The notes: a model not told the origin generated them from the letters alone. A DNA stretch of 49,479 bases from Anaeromyces robustus (GCA_002104895.1 MCFG01000457.1:1-49479), one strand, 5' to 3'; shown: positions 12,520 to 25,467, counted from the first letter of the stretch. Translations and numbers: made by a program.

Positions 12520-13851
12520 TTTTATATAATTATTTTTTGCTTTTTATATATTTTTATTTAAAAAGAATAAAAAACTCTTTTTAAATTTTAATTTATAAAT
12601 TGTTAATTTTCCTTTATTTGTTTTAATTACTTTTAATTTTGTAATATTATCTACTACAAAATTAATATATATTTTTTCTTTTTTTTTATTTATTTTTCTT
12701 ATTTTTTTAATTTTTGGTTATTGGTTTTGCTTTATTTTATTTATATTTATTCTTATACTTTCATTTTCTTTATTTTAATTATTTTTTATTCTTTATAAAA
12801 AAAAAAAAAAAGAAAAAAAGAAAGAAAGAAAGAAAAAGAATTATATATAAATTACCAAAAATTACAAAAAAAAAAGAATTTATTTTTCACATTTTCCAAA
12901 TAAAAAGTTTAATTAAATTCCAAATAAAATCAAATTGGTGTAACCTTCTGCTTATATTAAATAATATTAAATTATATGTCAAATTTAATAAATAAATGAA
13001 TGAATTTTATGAAATAAATAAAATATAATAAATAATTAAATACATAATTATTTGAATTAAATAAATACGGAATAAGAACAATAATAAAATAAAATAATAA
13101 ATATAAAATAATAAAAAAAAAATAATTGATTAAACAAATTTTATTTATTAATAAAATTTAAATTAATTTTTTTCAAACAAGCAGAAAATATTAAAAATAT
13201 TAAATAAGAATAAGAATTAATAAATCAAAACTTAATAATTAAATAAATAAATATTATAATTAAATAAATAAATAACTAATAAAAAATAAATATATGAATA
13301 ATAAATAATAAATAAAATATTAATTAATTAAATAATTAATTAATAAATAAATAATTAATGATAATAACAATTGGGAAAATAATAATATTGATATTAATTG
13401 TATAAATATAATATTAATTATAAAACAAAATATTAATAATATTACAATATAACAATAAAAATAATAATATTAAAAAATAATAATATAAATAATAAATAAA
13501 TTATTATTATCAATTATAATAGATTTTATATATTTTTTATTATATATTAGTGTATATTATAATATATTGTTACCTAAAATATTTTATTATATATTATAGA
13601 TAAAATGGAGAGCATTGTAATAATTTATTATAGTATAAAAAAAAAAATACTTTGTATATTTTTTATTCTTGCATAAAACATTAAGTTTTCTACTTATATT
13701 TATTATTTATAATTTATAATTTATTATTTATATATTTTAAATACTTTTTATGTATATTAAATTATTCTGTATATTTATATAATAAAACTTTATCAAATGT
13801 TTCATCTTTTAAAAACGGTAAAAATTTTTATTAATAAATTACAACAGTAAA

Positions 13852-13895
13852 TAACAATTAATAACAATAAATAATAAATAATAAATAATAAATAA

Positions 13896-13931
<36 letters not shown>

Positions 13932-13934
13932 AAT

Positions 13935-13980
<46 letters not shown>

Positions 13981-14010
13981 TAAATAATAAATAATAATAA
14001 TAATAATAAA
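13852..14010. repeat. AATA / AAT microsatellite
   Basis: Continuous block of AATA and AAT units with few interruptions. Confidence 0.85.
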
Positions 14011-14060
14011 TAATTTAATATTTATTAATTATTAATTATTTTATTATGTATTATATTTTA

Positions 14061-14125
14061 TTATTAATTATAATAATTATATTTCTATTAAAAAGTTATT
14101 AATTATAATAATTATATTTCTATTA
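14061..14125. repeat. 35-bp tandem duplication
   Basis: TTATTAATTATAATAATTAT followed by ATTTCTATTA occurs twice, at 14061-14090 and 14096-14125, separated by AAAAG. The copies are identical. Confidence 0.75.
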
Positions 14126-14185
14126 TAATTTAAAAAATTATAATTTTTAATTATTCCTTTTAATTTATCAACTGGTTTTAAAAAA

Positions 14186-14285
14186 TTTCATATGATAATT
14201 GTTTTTCTTTTTTTTAAAAAAAAATAATTCTTTTTATCTATCTAAGACCTGTTTTTAAAAAAAAAAAAACAATTATCATATGAAA
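14186..14285. repeat. Perfect 21-bp inverted repeat
   Basis: The left arm 14186-14206 (core TTTCATATGATAATTGTTTT) is the exact reverse complement of the right arm 14265-14285, with a 58-base spacer containing TCTATCTAAGACCTG. It could be a tiny MITE or a cruciform-forming relic; no clear target-site duplication is seen. Confidence 0.6.
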
Positions 14286-14355
14286 ATTATTTAAGATCAA
14301 TTATTATGAAAATAAAAAATTATAATTACATGATCATCATAAATATTAAATAAAG

Positions 14356-14356
<1 letters not shown>

Positions 14357-14415
<59 letters not shown>
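14357..14415. repeat. TTTA microsatellite
   Basis: About 14 uninterrupted TTTA units, followed by degenerate TTTA-rich sequence to about 14600. Confidence 0.85.
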
Positions 14416-15063
14416 TAAATTATTTATTTATTAAAATTTCATTTATTTATTTATAAAATATTTATTTATTTAAATTTTATTTATTTAGTTATTTATTAAA
14501 TATTAATTTATCTATTTAGTTATTTATTTATTTAAATTCTATTTATTTAATTATTTATTAATTTTATTTATTTAGTTATTTATTAAATATTATTTATTTA
14601 TTAATTTATTAATTTTTATATATGTAAAGTTATTTAATTAATTAATTGTTTAATTATAGCATTTCTTTTATTCATTTACTTTTATTTTTTTTATAATTGA
14701 CATAGAAAAAATATTTAAAAAAAAAAGTTACACAAATTATTTTAATACCAAAAAAAAAAATATTTCACATTTTTTAAAATAGAAACTTCTTTTTTTAAAA
14801 CAACTAAGATTTTTTTTATTATTTCATTGTTCTTTTTCAAAAGTAATCTTCTATATCATATACTTTAATTTTATTCAATTTTATATATTTAAAATGACAA
14901 TAAATAAAGATTATAAAATAAATAAAATTTTATTAATAGCATTATTAATTTTTTTTTAAAAAAAACTTAAATAAACATAAATAATTTATGGTTTTGTTTT
15001 TAAAAGAAAAATAATAATATATTTTAATATATATACATGATTAGAGGGTTATAGAGTTAGGTA

Positions 15064-15421
15064 CAAAATTTAGGGGGTGTCCCATTTCGCCAAGTCACGT
15101 TTTTTTTTGTGGCTAAATAAAAATATATATACATTATTTTATTTATTTTTTTATTTTATTTATTTATTATTATTATTTATTATTATTTATTTATTATTTA
15201 TTATTATTTATTTATTATTTATTACTATTTATTTATTATTTATTATTATTTATTTATTATTTATTATTTATTATTTATTATTTATTATTTATTATTTATT
15301 ATTTATTATTTATTATTTATTTATTAAAATAAAATAATTACATTTTTAATATGGCGTATTTTTAAAAAAGTGTAAATTTTTGTATTTTAATTTGGCGAAA
15401 TGGGTCACATTCCAAAATTTA
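15064..15421. mobile_element. MITE-like element with about 30-bp terminal inverted repeats
   Basis: The ends are gapless inverted repeats: 15064-15093 and the reverse complement of 15392-15421 share a perfect 13-bp core (CCCATTTCGCCAA at 15081-15093; TTGGCGAAATGGG at 15392-15404) and about three quarters of the outer 17 positions, including GTG and AATTT blocks. The 358-base interior is non-coding and mostly a TTATTTATT microsatellite (about 15139-15325). The GC-rich termini stand out sharply from the A/T background. GGGGGTGTCCCA-type ends are common in Tc1/mariner-like and related DNA transposons, so a non-autonomous DNA element is the best reading. A target-site duplication cannot be assigned with certainty. 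Confidence 0.65.
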
Positions 15422-16689
15422 TTTATTAAATTTATAATCTTTTAGTGTTACAATGAATTGTATTTGGTATAAAGTTTATATTTACAAAATAAGCTTTTCA
15501 TGTAAAGCTTACGGTTTTTTTCTAATTAAAAAAAATATATATATATAATGTAAATATGATTATAAAAATAAGATTATAATAATAAAATGATATGAGTGAA
15601 TAGAAATTATTATAATAATAATATTTTCAGTAATAATAATAGAATAATCATTATTAATATATGAAATTTTTAAAATTCGGTTATTATTTTAAAAGAAAAT
15701 ATTTATCATTTTTTTGAATTAGATAAATAAATAAATAAAATAAAATAAAAAGAATAATAAAGAAATAATAAATAATAATACTAAATAATAATATTATAAC
15801 TATTAAATAAAGAATAAATTTTGTATTATTTATTTATAATAATTAAAACATTTACATTTTTAGTTATAGTAAAAGAAAGTTTTATAAAATTTTTTTCTTA
15901 TTATGATTATTATATTATAATGAAGTCTAATAATATAATAATCATAATATATATATTATAAAAGAATATAATACAATGAGGAGACAAAAAAGAAAAAAAT
16001 AAATAAATAAAAGAATAAATAAAAAAATAGTTACATGATTAAACTTTAAAATCAAAATATTTGTTTTTTTTTATTATATTAAAAATTAAACAAAATTTTT
16101 ATATCTAATAAAATTTAAAAAAATTTTTTTTATAAAAAATTAATTATAAAATAAAGTTTTTTTAATCACGTACGATGTGTATATTTATAAATATTTACTT
16201 TTGATGATGATATATTATGGGAGATCATTTTTCTTTTCTATACGTATATATATGAATTAATATGAAGTATATTTATATATATATATATAAAAAAACATAT
16301 ATAATTTCAAATTATATACAGGATATAATACAATAAAAAAAATGATAAAAAATATAATAATAAAAAAAAAAAAGAAATATAAATAAATTATTAATAATAA
16401 AAATAATAAAATAAAAAAATATAAGAAAAGAAAAGAAAATAATATAGTATAAAATATTGATTTTATAAATTTGGTAAACATTTTTTTTTTTTTTAATTTA
16501 AATAAATATATTATTAAATTATTTTGCATATCTAGAAAATCAAAAAATTTTTCAAAAAATTTAATTAAAAAAAAAAAAAAAAAAAAAAGCAAAAATTAAA
16601 AAAAAAAATTAATTAAAGAAAAAAAAAATTTATTTAGTTATTTAATAAAAGAAAAGAAAAGAAATAAAGAAAAAAAAAAAACGAACAAA
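15422..16689. other. AT-rich intergenic region
   Basis: Nothing coding is supported. A partial inverted sequence, ATTATGATTATTATATTAT near 15900 and ATAATATAATAATCATAAT near 15930, forms a hairpin-like pair. The last 110 bases are A-rich, as usual just before starts in this genome. Confidence 0.5.
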
Positions 16690-17217
16690 ATGGACACAAA
16701 TGAAATTGAAAGGAAACATTCACAAATCAAGGATTGGTCAAATGATATTGCTACTTTAGCTAGAAATATTTTATCACTTTGTGATGATAATTCTTTTATA
16801 GAACAATTACAAAGTAATAATGCTCAATTAACTAAAACAGTTAAAGATCTTAAAAGAAAATTAACAGAAGAAAAGAAAAAATATTTTTCATTAGAAAATA
16901 CTAATAAATATTTAGAAGTACGTATGAAAGATATAAATAATGAAAATGATAAATTATTAAAAGAAAATGATGAACTAAGTGATAAATTAAATGAATTAAT
17001 AGAAGCTAATAAATTATTAAATCAAAAAAAACAACAATGTGAAAATAGAATAAGAGTACAAGCTTCAAGAATTGAAGAACAATCTAAAGTTATAAGTAGT
17101 CAAGATGATATAATTCATAATATTCAAAATACAATTGATTTATGGGAAAATTCTAGTAAAGAACAAGTTGAAAACATTCGTAAAATTACTAGAAATTATA
17201 GTATCAATATTGAATAA
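16690..17217 (+). CDS. Small coiled-coil protein of unknown function
   Basis: Uninterrupted 175-residue reading frame starting at an ATG in an A-rich context. It has no signal peptide or membrane segment. Residues about 50-160 are a continuous heptad-like, Lys/Glu/Asn-rich helix (for example KLTEEKKKYFSLENTNKYLE and NDELSDKLNELIEANKLLNQ), predicting a long coiled coil. The N-terminal 40 residues (IERKHSQIKDWSNDIATLARNIL) are amphipathic and better mixed. Codon use and the denser GC distinguish it from its flanks, supporting a real gene. Coiled coils of this size act as structural or adaptor parts, but no family is recognised and no function is claimed. Confidence 0.7.
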   Translation: MDTNEIERKHSQIKDWSNDIATLARNILSLCDDNSFIEQLQSNNAQLTKTVKDLKRKLTEEKKKYFSLENTNKYLEVRMKDINNENDKLLKENDELSDKLNELIEANKLLNQKKQQCENRIRVQASRIEEQSKVISSQDDIIHNIQNTIDLWENSSKEQVENIRKITRNYSINIE

Positions 17218-18922
17218 AAAGAAAAATAAAAAAAATAAAATTTAGCATTGAAATTCTTTAAACAATTGTTTTTTTTTTTACATTTAATAAATACAAAATT
17301 TAAAATTAAGAAATGAAAATTCATAAAAAATTCAAGGAAATAAACATAAAAAAAAAAAAAAACTAATTTATTACTTACCTCTTAATTTATATATATATTA
17401 TTTATTGTTGTTTTTAGATTTTATAATGTATATAAAATTATTCTATTTATAATTTATTTATTTATATAAACAATAAAATGAAAAGAAAAAAAAACCTCTT
17501 ATTTTTATAATTCTACTAACAAAAATTAGTACATTAACATAATTTTTCAAAAAAATTTTTCACATTTTTTTTTTTTTACATATATATTATAAATAAATAA
17601 CAAATATATATACAAACTTTTTCTTTTTCTTTGTATTTTTAACATGTTATTTTTATAAAAAAAAGAAAAAGAAAAATTCAAATAAAATATAAATATTTTT
17701 ATAGATAAATAAAAAGGAAGATAATCAAATAATCAATTGTATATATAAAATATTCATTATATTAATAAAATATCATTTTCTTCAATATAAAGATATATAA
17801 ATTATGCAATATTAGCGTTTACAAACTTCTTTCTTTTTATATATAATATATGTAACAATATGAAAAAGTTAAAATAATGCATATATATATATATATATGA
17901 AAGCATGAAAAATTGTTAAAATTATCAAATATATCTTTTATACTAATTTTTTTTTTCATAATTCAATAAAATAATAAAAATTATCAAATGTATTTTTTAT
18001 ACTTATATTTTCATAATAATTCAATAAAAAATACAATTATTTCTTTTTTTTTTTTTTTTTTTTTTCTTTACTTATATATATATAATATAATATATAATCA
18101 TAAAATAAAATAAATTATATATTAAAGGAAATATAACGAAAATAATAATAAATCATCAAAGATTACTTGTAAAAATATAGAATATAATATTTTTTTATTT
18201 ATAAAAAAACTCATAAAAAATTAATATATTATATATTTATTTTATATTATATATTTATAATAAAAAAAGAAATGAAATAAAAAAAAAAAAAATAATTAAT
18301 CAAATAAATTTAAAATATTCATTAAATTAATAATAATGATGATAAAAAAAAAATTACATACATTTTTTTATTTTTTATTTTTTTTTTTCATTATTTTTAA
18401 TTGCATATTTTTTATTTATTTATTTATTTGGTTTAATTATATTATATATATATTAAAAATTATATAGTAATTAATTTTAATAACTACTCTTTTTTTTTTT
18501 TTACAATAATATTTTTTTATGTCATTATTTTATAAAATTAATAAGATTAAAATAATTATTATATTACAACTAAATTTTTTATATTATTAATTATAATAAT
18601 TATTTCTTTATAATATTTTATTAAATGTTAATCTAATGAAATAATTTTTTTTTATAAATTTAAATCTTTTTTATTTATTTATTTGTTGTTAGTTTATTTG
18701 TTTTGTTTTATTTTTATTTTTATTTTTTGTTTTAAACTTTTAATTTCTTTTTATTTATTTATTATCCTTATTGGTTTTTTAATTGTTACTGTAATTTGTT
18801 TTGTTATTATAAATGATGATGATTATAATGATGATAAAACCAAATTTACAAATGATTGGAATTTATATAATTATTTTCAATTATTATTAATTACAATTAT
18901 GAGATTAATATTTTTATTATTT
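17218..18922. other. AT-rich intergenic region
   Basis: Lies between the coiled-coil gene and the 3' end of the CSN2 gene. Poly-T runs (about 18043-18065) and short AT microsatellites occur; no gene or RNA is recognisable. A hydrophobic reading frame near 18683-18955 is overlapped by the last CSN2 exon on the other strand and is not believed. Confidence 0.55.
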
Positions 18923-19344
18923 TTAATCCATTTTTCTATCAAATGTTTTTATTAATTTTTCTACATTATTACTCCATTTGCCAATATCTGGATAATAATT
19001 GATACTTTGTTTACTATTATATCAAAATTATAAGAAAAAAAAAATTTAAAATTAAAATTAATAACAAATATTGAATTGTTATATTTAAAATGAAAATTAT
19101 ATACATAAAATACTGTATAATTGATTATATCTATCTATCTATATATATATATATACGTACTCATGTTCTAATTCCAAAATTTGGTTTATTTGATCAATAT
19201 AACCATTAATTTTTTTATCTAAAATTAAATTTATAAGTAATTCTTCGACTTCTTGTGGTGTTATATTTAATTTCTGTTTATTGTATTTATATTTAAAATA
19301 TATATATTATATAAAAAAAATTATATTATAGATATATTCGAAAA

Positions 19345-19383
<39 letters not shown>

Positions 19384-20286
19384 AAAATAATGATAGTAAT
19401 ATTTTAAATTAAGAAATAAAATAAGTATATATATATATATATATTAACCTTTGAAGCAAATGAAAGTTTAATTCTGGTATATGGTTTAATTAAACGAATT
19501 AATACTTGTGAACGAATATTCTTTATAACATCATCCATATAAGTACGAATAAATGGATCATTCATAATAGTACTTTGATTTTCTATTAAAATAAAATAAA
19601 ATATAATAAAATATAATATAGTATATATAAAAAGAAATAAAACAATTAATATAGAAATATATATTATATATCACTTCTCTTTTATTATTGTAAAATAACC
19701 AATATTATTAATTAATTAATATCTATTTGTTAATTATTTTTATCAGTATTATGTATATTAGCACATTTACTTACTCTTTAAAATGCTTTCAAATTCATCT
19801 ATATCAACTCTTTGATAAGCATTGATTAAATTAGTTAAAGCTACTATTTGGTTATCATTTTTATATCTAATATTTTATAAGGATAAAAAAAAAATTTAAA
19901 TATTTAAAATATGATTAAAAAAAATAAAAAAAGAAAAATATAATTAATAAATATTAATTAATATTTATTATAATATTTACGGTTTTGTTTCTTGTGAATC
20001 AAATGGATTAATCTCTGATTCTGATAACATGTTTGCTAAAACTAAATATCTATAAATATTAATGTATATATATATATATAAAGTAATTAATATTTTCAAT
20101 ATAGTATATAGTATTTATATATATATATAAATTTTATATTATATAATAATAATAATAATAAAAATTATTTACTTTAAGCATTGAATTCTTTGAGGGCTAC
20201 CAGCTTCATCAAAGTTTTTAAAAGCTTCAAAGAAATCTGTTTGTGCATCATTCCATTTACCTATAAAGTATTAATATTAATTATCA

Positions 20287-20343
<57 letters not shown>

Positions 20344-22707
20344 TTAATTATAATTATTATACTTATCAAAGATATTTATTTAATTTTTTTTTTATTATTA
20401 TTGAATAATAAATATAAATATATATAAATAAATAATAATATAAACATATATCTAAATTAATAATATTTACCTTCAATCATATGCATCTTACCACCACATT
20501 CACGAATAATGCCCTATAATAATATAAAAAATAATTTAATATAAAAAAAAAATTTTTTTTTTCTAAAATATAACATATTATAATAAAATATAATTAAACA
20601 ATTACCATAATTCTTGGATGTGGTATAGCTGATTTAACATTAAGACATTGTTGATATAATGGCTAGATTATATTAAAATTATAAAATAATATTATTTATA
20701 TTAAAAAAAAAAAAAAAATAAATAAATAAAAATTATTATTATTGATTATATACTTATACTATTATAAATTATAAATTATTATAAATCATTTTTTACCTTT
20801 AATTTTTTAGTATTTTTCATTTCAGTATACATTTGAATTTCAATAGCAAAAACTTCAACAAGTAATGTACCTTGACCATCTGGATTATTTTCTTGTTCAC
20901 ATGCTTTATGTAATTGATCAATTACCTTAGTTAATTTACTATATTCACGATTATCAAGTAATAATTTTGCTAATTTTAAATTAGTTTTTAGCCATAATCT
21001 CTGTTTATAAGATACGTGATTATATAAAGTAAAAAATATATGACAAAATAAATAAATAATAATACAACATAATATATATATTATATATAATTATCAATTC
21101 TTATTATTTTTTTTTCAGTTTTTATTTAATTATAATATTAACTCACATCATTCTTAGTTTCTTCTAATTTATTTAAAGTAATTTCATAAAATTGTTCTAA
21201 AAATTCAATACTGTCTGAATTTGAGGCATAATCAAGAATATTATTAATAGATTTTTCGCTATAACTTTTTGCTACTATATTTAATAGACTTAATAATTTT
21301 TTATAGTATTTAATGGCCTTTATTTATAGTAAATTATTATTTTATTTAAAAAAAAAAATAATAATTAAAAATATTAGAAAAAAAAAATAATGATATGTTT
21401 TTAATTATATATTTAATTTGAAATATATATATATATTTCGAGTTATTTATAAAAAGAAAAAACATTATTTATTATAATTAAAAAATGGTATATACTCCTT
21501 CATAATCTTTAATTTTTAATGAAACTTTAACCATTTGTTTACAAGCTTTGAAACTCCTGTAAGTCATAATATAAATATAAATTTTTTTAAATATAATTTA
21601 TTATAATTTAGAGATAAATAACCAAACATCAATATACATAATTATTTAGTCATTTACATATTTATTCAAAATTCTTTGAATAATGTAATATCATTATACA
21701 CATATTAAATATAATGTATATATTTATTTAAAATATATAAAAAATTACCAGTCACTTTGTTCAGTATCGGAATCAATTACATTTTGAAATTCTTTAATTG
21801 CTTCTTCTGGATTATCTTCTTTTAAAGCTATTTATATTATATTATTAAAATTTCATTAAAATTGATTTATATATAATTGATAAAATTTCATTATATTAAA
21901 AAAAAAATAAAGAAAAAAAAAAAAAATGAAAAAGAAATTTAATGTATATTTTTAAATACTTGAAGAAAAAAAAAAAAGATAATATGTTAAATAAATTAAG
22001 TTATAATTATGAATTGCTTTTTTTTTTTTTTTTATCAAACTTTATAAAAATACCTTTCGCATTATAATATTTATTTTCTAAATCGACATTTTGTTCTTCT
22101 TCTTCATTATCTTCGTCATATTCAAAATCGAAATCATATTCTTCATCATCTTCTACCTATTATTAAAAATTATAAAATTATATATATAATATAATAATAA
22201 ATAAAAATTAAATTTATTTATTAATTACTATTAATATATATTCGAATTCTTCTTATATTTTTCATCATAATATGTTAAACATTATTAAAATTATCTTTTT
22301 ATTGTTTATATCCATGAATTAATATAAATATTTATAAATTTTTAAAATAATTTATTTTTTTTTATATTATAAAATGAAATTTATTGTTGATTCCATTTAT
22401 AATTTTCTTTTTTTAATTATTTTTCCATTTAAAGTATATAAATTTCAATTATATATATAAAAAATGATTTATCCATTCTGTCAAATTAAGTTTAATTCTT
22501 TATTATACATAAATAATGAGTGAAAAAATATAAAATTTCTTTTTTCTTTGTTTTGTTAATAGTAAAAAGATATATTTTATATTATTAATGTAATTCCTTT
22601 TAATTTTTTTTTTTTTTTGGTTGTCTTTCCTCAATTAAATATTAGAAATTCCAAATAATAATTTATATTATTACCATAAAATCATCATCATCTTCAAAAT
22701 CAGACAT
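18923..22707 (-). CDS. CSN2: COP9 signalosome complex subunit 2
   Basis: Fourteen exons on the minus strand: 22675-22707, 22054-22156, 21749-21827, 21496-21556, 21147-21317, 20797-21000, 20606-20662, 20471-20513, 20173-20260, 19981-20049, 19775-19866, 19449-19582, 19161-19273, 18923-19013. They sum to 1338 bases, 445 residues, against 443 for human CSN2. The N-terminus is the typical acidic [11 protein letters not shown] followed by [20 protein letters not shown]. Further family hallmarks are [82 protein letters not shown], and the PCI-domain stretch [23 protein letters not shown]2 is a PCI scaffold subunit of the COP9 signalosome, which removes Nedd8 from cullins and so controls SCF ubiquitin ligases. 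The frame is intact throughout and no key block is missing. Introns are 80-520 bases, near pure A/T, with GTAAxT, GTGAGT, GTTAAT or GTACGT donors. The first exon is only 33 bases. Confidence 0.96.
20287..20341. repeat. AAT microsatellite in a CSN2 intron
   Basis: About 18 uninterrupted AAT units inside the intron between exons 8 and 9 of the CSN2 gene. Confidence 0.85.
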
Positions 22708-23099
22708 TTTGAAATTTATTAAATTTATATTTTTTTGAAAAGATCTATATTAAATAAAATAATATATAATAAAATAAAATTATTAAATAAAATAAAGTAA
22801 TAATAATAATAAAATATTTAAATAAATGTATTGCTTTTAATAAAATATAATTAAAAAACATAACTAGATAAATTATATAATAATTATAATTGTTAAATTT
22901 ACTATTATTTTTCTCTATTATAATAATAAAAAATTAAATATTTGTTAATTAATAATTTATTATTATTTGTTTTTAAAAATAAAAATAAAAAACTATTATA
23001 GTAGCAAAATTTTAATTTTCTTATGTATATATTCAAATTGATTTTTATATATTGTAACCAATAATATTAATTATATTAAATAATTAAAGTATATATATT

Positions 23100-23130
<31 letters not shown>

Positions 23131-24790
23131 TTATTTATTTGTTTATTTATTTTTTATTATTTATTTATTTTTTATTATTTATATTTATTTATTTTTTTGT
23201 AAAATAGACCTTCTTTTTATTTACCTGACTAAGGTTCAAGTAATAAATCATAATTTATTAATTATTATTATTATTATTATTTTTTTAGCTAAACCATAAT
23301 TGTTTTTGTTTGTCATGTCACATAATTAATAACATAAGAATTATCAAATTTATTTTATTTTAATTAAAAAAACATTTGAAAAAGACAAATATTGTGGGTT
23401 AGGCTATTTTTTGAATAAGAAAATTAACATTTTAGTTTAAATTATATATATATATTCAATAATGGTTCAGATAAACAGATCACATATATTATTTATGACA
23501 TATTAAAATTAATAAATATATTTATTATTTCATGATATTAAAATAGTTTTATTTAAGGATGTAGAAGTCAATATCAATGTTATTAAATATAATGAAAAAT
23601 AAGTAGTTTGTTCGTTATAAATTTGACAGTTATTAAACATTAGGATATTAATATTAATTTTTTAGAATTTTCTTGAATAATATTATTCAATAAATAATAT
23701 TAAATATTAAATATAAGTATTATACATTTTTAATAAATAAGATTTTATTATGACTTAATTCTTATAATCATTATTATTATTACTTATTTATTTATTTATT
23801 ATTATTATTATTATTATAATTATTATTTATTTATTTATTTATTTATTATTATTATTATTATTTATTTATTTGTTTATTTATTTATTATTATTATATTGTT
23901 GTTGTTGTTGTCGTATTAATGATGAAATTAAAGAATTAAATATTAAAACTTTTGTTATTAGTTCTTTTATCTTAGAAATTATAATATTTAATTATAATTA
24001 ATTATTAATTTCAGAAATTAAACATTTTTTTTATAATAATTTTAATATCATATGAAATATATTAATTTTTTTTATATAAAAGCAATGTAATACAAAAATA
24101 AAAATTATGTGATTTTTTTTTTTCTTTATTTCAATATTTATAAAGTAATATGATATTTACATAATCATTCTTTTATAATTAGTATTTTAAATAAACTAAA
24201 GTAGTATTTTTATAAACATATATTTATTATATATTATATAAATATAAAAAAAACGTATATAAATATGAATGTATAATAATAATTTTATAAAAATGATTAG
24301 GTAAATATAATTAATTTTCTTTTTACTAATAAAAATATTCCTTTTAATAAAATTTTAATTATTTTAGTTTTTTAAAAATTTAAATTAAATAATAAATTAA
24401 TTGGACTATAAAATATATAAAAAAATTTTTTTACCTGTTTTACGTCTAAAAAACTTGCATTTTAAATCTGTTAGTTATGTGGATATGAACATAATAAAAA
24501 AAACTTTTTTTCTTTAAAAAAATATATTTTATAGAATAGGTTATTTATCTTTATATATATATTAACAAATAAATTTAATAAAATTAAAGAATTCTATATC
24601 GATATAGATTATTATTTATTAATATTTTTATTTTTCTTTTATTTATATTTTTACTTTTATATACAATAAAAATTTTTCAAAATATTGATTATTATTATTA
24701 ATATTTAAAATAAATATTATAATTATTTAAAATCATATTTTAAAGATTTATTTATTATTTTTATTTTTATTTTTATTATAATAAAAAAAT
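22708..24790. other. AT-rich intergenic region
   Basis: Upstream of CSN2 and downstream of the decayed secreted-protein gene. Repeats include TTTA tracts (about 23099-23160), mixed ATT/TTTA tracts (about 23770-23900) and a short GTT run (about 23897-23912). A few GC-richer patches (23215-23245, 23390-23410, 24430-24490) show no open frame of useful length. Confidence 0.5.
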
Positions 24791-25467
24791 TTAAATCAAA
24801 ATTAATAATAACACTAAAAAAACAAGGAAATTGGTTCCAACCTTAAGAATTTTTGCATCACTAGTACCAATTAAAGATTTACATTCTTCAGATTTCAAAT
24901 AGTCAAGCATTTTTTCAAATAAATACACTTCGTCTTCATTAATAGATTTTGCATATGCTGTTAAGTTTTCAAAATACTCAATTAAACCATCAGAACAAAC
25001 TTTTGAGTGACAAGAATCATTAACAATTTTTTTGGGAAATGATTCTTTTTTTTATCTATTAATACAGCTGTACCTAATGGACATAAATCACCTTTTTCAT
25101 CTGTATAACAATAACTTTGTAAGGTTTATATACTGACTTTCATTAGTTCATTAGTGAAATAATCAACAACTTTTGGATCATTTTTGCAACTTGGAATAGC
25201 ACTCATAATATCCTTATAAACATTTTGACATTTATCACTTTTAAAAATTGGACAGGATTCTTTATAATTTTCAGCAAGATTATCAACTGATGGAACACAT
25301 ATATCTATATCATTTTTCTTTTCTAATTCCTTTTTACATTCTTCACTTGTATTAGTATATATTGCCATGAATTCATCATCACCATCATAAATTTCCCTTT
25401 TATAAAATGCATTAGAAAGTGCATTAACAACAATTATTAAAGAAAAAAATAGAATGATAGATTTCAT
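24791..25467 (-). pseudogene. Decayed gene for a small secreted Cys-rich protein
   Basis: The minus-strand frame starts at 25467 with a clear signal peptide (MKSIILFFSLIIVVNALSNA) and a region with regularly spaced cysteines (EECKKEL, DICVPS, ESCPIFKSDKCQ, SCKNDPK). The frame ends at a TAA at 25126-25128. Just past it the same style of sequence continues (LQSYCYTDEKGDLCPLGTAV), then changes frame within an 8-A run near 25045-25053 and goes on (VNDSCHSKVCSDGLIEYFEN, DYLKSEECKSLIG), ending in a hydrophobic C-terminus with a stop at 24791-24793. So one premature stop and one frame slip interrupt an otherwise readable 225-residue protein. Secreted proteins with this Cys pattern are, from memory, a repeated family in anaerobic fungi, with no known function. 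Introns cannot easily explain the breaks because no suitable splice pairs span them. A sequencing error in the A-run is possible for the second one. Confidence 0.7.

Larger units (their letters stand above)
12520..15063. other. AT-rich intergenic region with microsatellites and inverted repeat
   Basis: Upstream flank of the LRR receptor. It contains AATA/ATA microsatellites (about 13852-14010), a 35-bp tandem pair (about 14061-14130), a 21-bp inverted repeat (14186-14285), and a long TTTA tract with TTTAT-rich neighbours (about 14357-14600). No coding sequence is supported. Confidence 0.55.

Noticed and set aside
12714-12995. 93-codon plus-strand frame
   Set aside because: Composition is Phe/Leu/Lys from poly-T and poly-A; there are no domain signs and it lies in the upstream flank of the LRR receptor.
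15077-15337. 86-codon hydrophobic frame
   Set aside because: It is the TTATTTATT microsatellite inside the MITE-like element; the repeating YLLFII pattern is low-complexity.
18683-18955. 90-codon hydrophobic plus-strand frame
   Set aside because: It overlaps the last CSN2 exon in antisense and begins in poly-T-rich spacer without a plausible start context.
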